18,937 nucleotides of DNA, from the NCBI GenBank assembly GCA_024635735.1, contig JAGXII010000105.1, forward strand, positions 1 through 18,937. The letters run 5' to 3'. A program made the translations under genes and the position numbers. The notes beneath the pieces are model-generated. The model did no database searches. It saw nothing but the letters and a program-made list of their open reading frames with translations, and had not been told where the DNA came from. Positions 14,244-18,937 of the stretch are shown here, piece after piece (within the stretch, counting starts at the first letter, position 1; every line of letters starts with the position of its first letter). This DNA comes from Christiangramia sp. Its GTDB lineage: Bacteria > Bacteroidota > Bacteroidia > Flavobacteriales > Flavobacteriaceae.

Positions 14244-15404
14244 ATGGAGTTCGACTTTCTTAGTCCGGTAAATGCCGATCTACTGGATGAGATCAAGCGT
14301 TTGAATCAGCAATCCATAGGAGCCAATATAAAATTACATACCGAAAGATCGGGGATTCCCGATATGGAAGATGTGAATGTGGCTATATTTGGTGTAAAGG
14401 AGAACCGGAGAGCTGTCGTTAAAACGGAAGCTCCGGAATTCGATGAATTACGTAGGGAATTTTACCGCTTGTATCCGGGAAACTGGAAACTAAAACTGGC
14501 AGATCTGGGAGATATTGAACCGGGAGCTACGGTAGATGACACCTATTTTGCTGTCCAGAACATCGTTGAAAACTTAATTAAAAACGATATAATACCAATT
14601 ATTATTGGAGGTAGCCAGGATATTATTTATGCTCAATACAGGGCTTATGATAAACTGGATCAGATGGTTAACCTTGTAAATATTGATAGTAAATTTGATC
14701 TTGGTGACGCAGAAAAATCTATCAGCAATCATTCTTATGTAGGAAAAATCGTCGTAGATAAACCTTATAATTTATTTAATTATTCTACGGTTGGATATCA
14801 AACTTATTTCAATTCCCAGGAAGAAATTGAGTTGATGGAAAGACTGTTTTTTGAAGCCTATAGGTTGGGAGAGGTTACAGGTGATATTACTCTTATGGAG
14901 CCAGTATTCCGTAATGCGAATCTGGTTGGTCTGGACCTCGGGGCTATAGATTCTGCCTCGGCTAACAGCACATTTTTTAAGTCGCCAAATGGCTTTAACG
15001 GAAGAGAGATTTGTGCCCTTTCAAGGTATGCCGGGATTAGCGATAAAGTCTCTTCCTTTGGCGTTTACGAGTATCAAAATAAATTGGGAAGCCTTGCAAA
15101 TACGCTGGTTGCTCAAATAGTGTGGTATTTTATTGAAGGTGTAAATTATCGTACGAACGAAAATACTATTTCGGCAAAAAATGAGTTTATAAAGTATCAG
15201 GTGCCCATTGACGACGAGATTTTAATATTCTTTAAAAGCCCTGTAAGTGGCAGATGGTGGATAGAAATTCCGTTTTTGGCAAATGTGAATACTAAATTAA
15301 AAAGACATACGTTATTACCTTGCAGTGAGGAAGATTATCTTGAAGCCTGTAATCAGATAATTCCCGAAAGGTGGTATAAAGCCAAACGAAAAAACGAAGT
15401 CTAA
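14244..15404 (+). CDS. Ureohydrolase-fold (arginase/formimidoylglutamase family) protein with degraded metal site
   Basis: A 386-residue protein with an arginase-like alpha/beta core: I-I-I-G-G-S-Q-D (119-126), N-I-D-S-K-F-D (146-152) and V-G-L-D-L-G-A-I-D (228-236). These line up with the three binuclear-manganese motifs G-G-D-H, D-A-H-x-D and S-x-D-x-D. Against that template, three ligands survive (D148, D152, D231) and three are replaced (His to Q125, His to K150, Asp to G233). It should therefore not work as a manganese ureohydrolase, though databases often label such proteins formimidoylglutamase. About 70 residues past the usual core form an extra C-terminal domain ending 'IIPERWYKAKRKNEV'. 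Start at 14244 is three bases after the topA stop; gldK follows after about 115 bases. Binding or scaffolding is possible but is inference. The fold call is firmer than any role. Confidence 0.85.
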   Translation: MEFDFLSPVNADLLDEIKRLNQQSIGANIKLHTERSGIPDMEDVNVAIFGVKENRRAVVKTEAPEFDELRREFYRLYPGNWKLKLADLGDIEPGATVDDTYFAVQNIVENLIKNDIIPIIIGGSQDIIYAQYRAYDKLDQMVNLVNIDSKFDLGDAEKSISNHSYVGKIVVDKPYNLFNYSTVGYQTYFNSQEEIELMERLFFEAYRLGEVTGDITLMEPVFRNANLVGLDLGAIDSASANSTFFKSPNGFNGREICALSRYAGISDKVSSFGVYEYQNKLGSLANTLVAQIVWYFIEGVNYRTNENTISAKNEFIKYQVPIDDEILIFFKSPVSGRWWIEIPFLANVNTKLKRHTLLPCSEEDYLEACNQIIPERWYKAKRKNEV

Positions 15405-15475
15405 AAAATTATTCAGGCATTATTTTGATTTACTGTATTTTTACCTGAAATATTGTTTTTTAAAAAATAATTAGA

Positions 15476-15483
15476 TAGGTTTA
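15476..15483 (+). promoter_or_regulatory. Possible promoter for the gldK-gldL-gldM operon
   Basis: TAGGTTTA resembles the -7 consensus with one mismatch (final A for G), and a TTG lies at 15453-15455, about the right distance for the -33 element. It lies 37 bases upstream of the gldK ATG. No terminator was identified between the ureohydrolase gene and gldK, so readthrough from topA is also possible. Confidence 0.35.
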
Positions 15484-15519
15484 CTGCCGTAAATCAAAAT
15501 GTCTTAACCTAAGATAATT

Positions 15520-16884
15520 ATGAAGAAGTATATTTCGCTCATTGCTGTTCTGGCCTTGCTTTCGAGCTGTGGTCGTGGCGATCGTGGACAGCTTGTAGGT
15601 GCGGAGGGGAAGAAGTGGAATCCGGAGAAACCTTATGGTATGACATTGATTCCAGGAGGCGCATTCATCATGGGTAAGTCCGATGATGATATCGCAGGTC
15701 AGTATAATGCACCACCAAAAACGGTGAGTGTTCGCTCCTTTTATATGGATGAGACCGAAATCACCAATTCCGAATACCGTCAGTTTGTTGATTATGTAAG
15801 AGACTCTATAGTTAGGGTTAATCTTGCTATTATGGCTGAAATGCAGGGTGCTATCCCTGGAGATGGTGGTATTGGAGAATTCGCTTTTGCTGATGCAGAT
15901 CCTGAAAACCTTACTCCTTATCAGGAATATATGCTGAATACTTACGGTCAGGGTGGTCCAACCGACGATTACGAGAACCGTAAGCTTAATACCGATGTTG
16001 ATATTTACTGGGATACCAACGATTATCCTGATGTATTTTATGCTGAGGTAATGGATTCCATGTACATTCCTTTGGATGAAGTATATAATGGTCAGCGTAC
16101 CATAGACGTTAAAAAATTAAAATTTAAATATTCCTGGATGGATATTCAGGCGGCCGCAAAGAAGAAGGGCGACCGTAGTGATTTTATTAAAACTGAGGTA
16201 GTATCGGTTTATCCTGATACTACAGTTTGGATTAAAGACTTTAATTATTCATATAATGAGCCTATGCATAATGATTACTTCTGGCATAGTGCTTATGATG
16301 ACTATCCGGTAGTAGGAGTTTCCTGGAAACAGGCCAGGGCTTTTACACAATGGAGAACAAAATATCATAATGATTTTCGTCGTGCTAAAGGTGATGCAAA
16401 TGTTCCTTCCTATAGACTTCCAACCGAAGGCGAGTGGGAATATGCGGCCAGAGGCGGACTTCAGGGAGCTTCCTATCCATGGGGAGGTCCTTATACCAAA
16501 AATGACCGGGGTTGTTTTATGGCAAACTTTAAGCCATTGCGTGGAGACTACGCGGCAGATCAGGCCTTGTATACGGTAGAAGCAAAATCTTATGATCCTA
16601 ACGATTACGGGCTTTTTAATATGGCCGGAAACGTTTCGGAATGGGTGGATTCCTCATACGATCCTAATTCCTATGAATTTATGTCAACCATGAACCCAAC
16701 GGTAAATAACCCTGAAGATGCTAGAAAAGTGGTGCGCGGTGGTTCCTGGAAAGATGTTGCATATTTCCTTCAGGTTAGCTCAAGGGATTATGAGTATGCA
16801 GATTCAGCAAGAAGTTATATCGGATTCAGAACAGTACAGGATTATCTTGGAACCGACGTGACATTGAATCAATCCAACCGTTAA
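15520..16884 (+). CDS. gldK: Gliding motility lipoprotein GldK
   Basis: A 454-residue outer-membrane lipoprotein of the type IX secretion/gliding machinery; with GldN it forms the periplasmic ring around the motor. The signal ends L-L-S-S-C with C17 lipidated. The fold is the FGE-sulfatase type: G40-M-T-L-I-P-G-G-A-F near the start, M-D-E-T-E-I-T-N-S-E-Y-R-Q-F at about 76-89, P-V-V-G-V-S-W at 263-269, R-L-P-T-E-G-E-W-E-Y-A-A-R at 299-311, and N-V-S-E-W at 371-375, closing with G-G-S-W and Y-I-G-F-R-T. The only mature cysteine besides C17 is C332, and the C-terminal catalytic cysteine of true formylglycine-generating enzymes is missing, as expected for a structural member. A GldK-specific insert fills about 100-250. 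gldL follows after 63 bases. Confidence 0.95.
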   Translation: MKKYISLIAVLALLSSCGRGDRGQLVGAEGKKWNPEKPYGMTLIPGGAFIMGKSDDDIAGQYNAPPKTVSVRSFYMDETEITNSEYRQFVDYVRDSIVRVNLAIMAEMQGAIPGDGGIGEFAFADADPENLTPYQEYMLNTYGQGGPTDDYENRKLNTDVDIYWDTNDYPDVFYAEVMDSMYIPLDEVYNGQRTIDVKKLKFKYSWMDIQAAAKKKGDRSDFIKTEVVSVYPDTTVWIKDFNYSYNEPMHNDYFWHSAYDDYPVVGVSWKQARAFTQWRTKYHNDFRRAKGDANVPSYRLPTEGEWEYAARGGLQGASYPWGGPYTKNDRGCFMANFKPLRGDYAADQALYTVEAKSYDPNDYGLFNMAGNVSEWVDSSYDPNSYEFMSTMNPTVNNPEDARKVVRGGSWKDVAYFLQVSSRDYEYADSARSYIGFRTVQDYLGTDVTLNQSNR

Positions 16885-16947
16885 AAACAAAACTTTAGAA
16901 CTTAAACCTATTTAATTAATACCAAGAAAATCTAAACATTAAGAGTT

Positions 16948-17595
16948 ATGGCAAATTCAAGAGCAACAAAAAAAGTGACCAATATGGTGTATGGTCTTGG
17001 AGCATCTGTAGTAATACTGGGTGCCCTGTTTAAAATCATGCACTGGCCGGGTGGTAATGCAATGTTAATTATTGGTCTTATTGTAGAGGCCCTTGTATTC
17101 GCTTATTCGGCGTTCGAACCGGTAGATGATGATTTGGACTGGTCTTTAGTGTATCCAGAACTGGCAGGAGGTGAATCAGGTAGAAGAAAAAATGCAGTTG
17201 CCGAAGCAAAAGAGGCAGAAGGAATATTATCCAAAAAACTGGATGAAATGTTGAGAGAAGCTAAAATAGATGTGAATCTAATGAGCTCTCTTGGAGAAAG
17301 TATTAAGAATTTTGAAGAAGCTGCTAAAGGAATCGCCCCTACCGTTGACTCGATGGCTTCTCAAAAGAAATACAGTGAAGAGCTTAGTGTTGCTGCTGCT
17401 CAAATGGAAACATTGAATAATATTTATAAAGCTCAGGTAGAATCTTCTGCTAAACAGGCTGAAATAAATGAGCAAGTTGCAGAAAATGCCGGGAAACTAA
17501 AAGTACAAATGGATTCACTTGCAAATAATATGGCATCACTTAATAACGTCTATGGCGGAATGTTAACTGCTATGAACGGAAAAGCAAGAGTCTAA
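16948..17595 (+). CDS. gldL: Gliding motility/T9SS motor protein GldL
   Basis: A 215-residue inner-membrane protein, the stator-like part of the proton-driven GldLM motor. Two helices make up the N-terminal third (about 14-31 and 36-55) around the conserved short loop F-K-I-M-H-W-P-G-G. The buried glutamate in helix two is E47 (I-V-E-A-L-V-F), matching the glutamate shown to be needed for proton coupling in Flavobacterium johnsoniae GldL; K29 and H32 also sit in the conserved loop region. The rest is cytoplasmic and helical, rich in heptad-like hydrophobics (SLGESIKNFEEAAKGI and later), suggesting a coiled-coil. Its length is normal. It lies 63 bases after gldK and about 50 before gldM, so they form one operon. 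Confidence 0.95.
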   Translation: MANSRATKKVTNMVYGLGASVVILGALFKIMHWPGGNAMLIIGLIVEALVFAYSAFEPVDDDLDWSLVYPELAGGESGRRKNAVAEAKEAEGILSKKLDEMLREAKIDVNLMSSLGESIKNFEEAAKGIAPTVDSMASQKKYSEELSVAAAQMETLNNIYKAQVESSAKQAEINEQVAENAGKLKVQMDSLANNMASLNNVYGGMLTAMNGKARV

Positions 17596-17645
17596 TTGAA
17601 TCTATCAATTAAGCTGTTTTTATTAATTAAAAAGACTAATTAGAC

Positions 17646-18937
17646 ATGGCATCCGGAAAACAATCGCCAAGGCAGAAGATGATAAATCTGATGTATCTGA
17701 TTTTCATCGCTATGATGGCACTTAATATGTCCAAGGAGGTACTAACCGCCTTCGGACTTATGAATGAAAAACTGAATGAAACTTCATCTACTTATTCCCA
17801 GCGAAACACTGCTTTAATGGCCGGTCTTGCGGCTAAAGCCGAAGAACAGCCCGGGAAATATACTACCATACAAGAGGATGCTGAGAGAATTCACGATCTT
17901 TCTACGAACCTTAGTGAGTATATTGAAGGAGTAAAGGAAAAATTAAGGGCTTCGGTAGATGATCCTACAGATTATGAAACGATGGATCAGTCCACCACAA
18001 TGGACGAGATGTTCTTCCAGAGTGGAAGGATTACTCCCGAAGGACAGGTGTTTGTTAGTCAGATAGATCAGTACAGGGAGAGTGTTGCTGAAATTCTCAG
18101 TGGAGAATATCCTGCAATAGCCTCTAAAATTGATCTTCAAAATGACTTTTCCACCTCAGAAATAACCACCCGTGAGAATATTAAAAAACCCTGGCTGGAA
18201 TACCACTACCAGGGCTTCCCTTTGATAGCATCTCTTACGAAGTTAACACAATTACAGGCTGATATTAAGAGTACAGAAAGTGAGATACTTTCATCCATGC
18301 TTTCAGGACAGTTGCAAAGTGATGTTTCACTTACCAATTATCAGGCTATAGTGATACCCGATAAAACAGCATTCTTTAGTGGTGAGAATTTTACCGGTAA
18401 GGTTGTTCTGGGTCGTGTAGACCAGACTTTACAATTCGAGAATGTGACCATCAACGGGAAGGAAATCGAGAGTACTCAGGCGGGTCAGGTAATGTTAAAT
18501 TTCCCTGCAGGAAGTGTAGGAGAGAGAGAGATTACCGGTGAACTGCAGTTTCAGGAAGGAGATTCTTTAGTTAGAATTCCTGTAAAAAGTTCCTATGCTG
18601 TTATTCCAAAACCTAATTCTGCAGTTATTTCGGCAGATAAAATGAATGTAGTGTACCGTGGGGTTCAAAACCCGATGACAATTTCTATCCCTGGTGTAGG
18701 AAACGTTTCTGCAAACGCTCCTGGTCTTAGACCGGCAGGTGGCGCAGGAAGTTATATGATGGATGTTACAACGCTTCAGGCAAGAGAAGTAACGATTAAT
18801 GTTAGTGGTAAACTGCCTGGAGGAGTAACTGTTTCAGACAGTAAGACTTTCAGGGTAAAAGATATTCCAAGACCGGTAGGAACCATTCGTGGTGAAGACG
18901 GGGGAGTTAAAATGCAACGTAATGCATTGGAGGTTTC
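17646..18937 (+). CDS. gldM: Gliding motility/T9SS motor protein GldM (partial, C-terminus off the window)
   Basis: An open frame from ATG 17646 to the window end (about 430 codons, no stop), so the gene is cut by the right edge and about four-fifths of a usual GldM is present. It begins with a short cytoplasmic N-terminus (S-G-K-Q-S-P-R-Q-K) and a single helix (M-I-N-L-M-Y-L-I-F-I-A-M-M-A-L-N-M) that pairs with GldL to carry torque. A long helical periplasmic D1 domain follows, then beta-rich domains that start with 'AIVIPDKTAFFSGENFTGKVVLG' and 'YAVIPKPNSAVISADKMNVVYRG'. These correspond to the D2-D3 rod that reaches GldK/GldN. The window ends inside the last domains. gldN would be expected next, but is not visible here. 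Confidence 0.95.
   Translation, partial: MASGKQSPRQKMINLMYLIFIAMMALNMSKEVLTAFGLMNEKLNETSSTYSQRNTALMAGLAAKAEEQPGKYTTIQEDAERIHDLSTNLSEYIEGVKEKLRASVDDPTDYETMDQSTTMDEMFFQSGRITPEGQVFVSQIDQYRESVAEILSGEYPAIASKIDLQNDFSTSEITTRENIKKPWLEYHYQGFPLIASLTKLTQLQADIKSTESEILSSMLSGQLQSDVSLTNYQAIVIPDKTAFFSGENFTGKVVLGRVDQTLQFENVTINGKEIESTQAGQVMLNFPAGSVGEREITGELQFQEGDSLVRIPVKSSYAVIPKPNSAVISADKMNVVYRGVQNPMTISIPGVGNVSANAPGLRPAGGAGSYMMDVTTLQAREVTINVSGKLPGGVTVSDSKTFRVKDIPRPVGTIRGEDGGVKMQRNALEV

Noticed and set aside
11718..14296. Antisense open frames across topA and many others in the window
   Set aside because: They lie inside well-supported genes, have low-complexity or Phe/Ile/Ser-rich products, and show no domains or start signals.
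14244..15404. Active formimidoylglutamase or arginase in histidine or arginine catabolism
   Set aside because: Three of the six manganese ligands are changed and no hut or arginine genes are nearby.
15405..15519. Terminator between the ureohydrolase-like gene and gldK (TTCAGG ... CCTGAA)
   Set aside because: The six-base arms are separated by a loop of almost thirty bases and no T run follows the stem, so it is not a credible terminator.

Overview
The window looks like chromosomal DNA from a marine-type member of the Flavobacteriaceae (Bacteroidota), close in style to Gramella/Christiangramia or Salegentibacter; the genus is a guess. The grounds are the AT-rich sequence, weak Shine-Dalgarno sites, Bacteroidota-type TAnnTTTG promoter boxes upstream of several genes, the many SPII lipoproteins, and a gldK-gldL-gldM block, which is confined to this phylum. 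No tRNA, rRNA, CRISPR array, insertion sequence or phage gene was seen.

Left part (1-2.5 kb): an ArsI/CadI-type dioxygenase gene ends at a strong, probably two-way terminator. It faces a SigZ-type ECF sigma factor and a tiny downstream 40-residue CxCC protein that has no longer-ORF support. A calcium-motif lipoprotein of unknown role diverges from sigZ. Middle part (2.5-10.3 kb): a set of metabolic and accessory genes, several of them broken. A bile-acid/Na+ symporter-family gene carries an in-frame stop. A GH130-like lipoprotein is intact. A GAF histidine kinase is frameshifted exactly at a nine-G run. These are followed by a REP-like double hairpin, a SnoaL-like protein, an intact DsbD (transmembrane electron carrier for periplasmic disulfide reduction), an exported DUF1579-like protein, a small membrane protein, and an SDR oxidoreductase with two frameshifts and a damaged cofactor loop.

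Right part (10.5-18.9 kb): a beta-propeller-like lipoprotein of unknown role, then topA (DNA topoisomerase I) followed 3 bp later by a ureohydrolase-fold protein that has lost half its metal ligands. Next come gldK, gldL and the start of gldM, which runs off the right edge. GldK is an outer-membrane lipoprotein with an FGE-sulfatase fold; GldL and GldM form the proton-driven inner-membrane motor. Together these power gliding motility and type IX secretion.

There is no gene-free stretch longer than about 235 bases. The most unusual items are the degenerate ureohydrolase between topA and gldK, the G9 frameshift in the kinase, a near-perfect 39-base inverted repeat abutting the DUF1579 start codon, and the covarying REP-like hairpins. 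I see no convincing evidence for a wholly new multi-gene system; the right-hand block is conserved core machinery.
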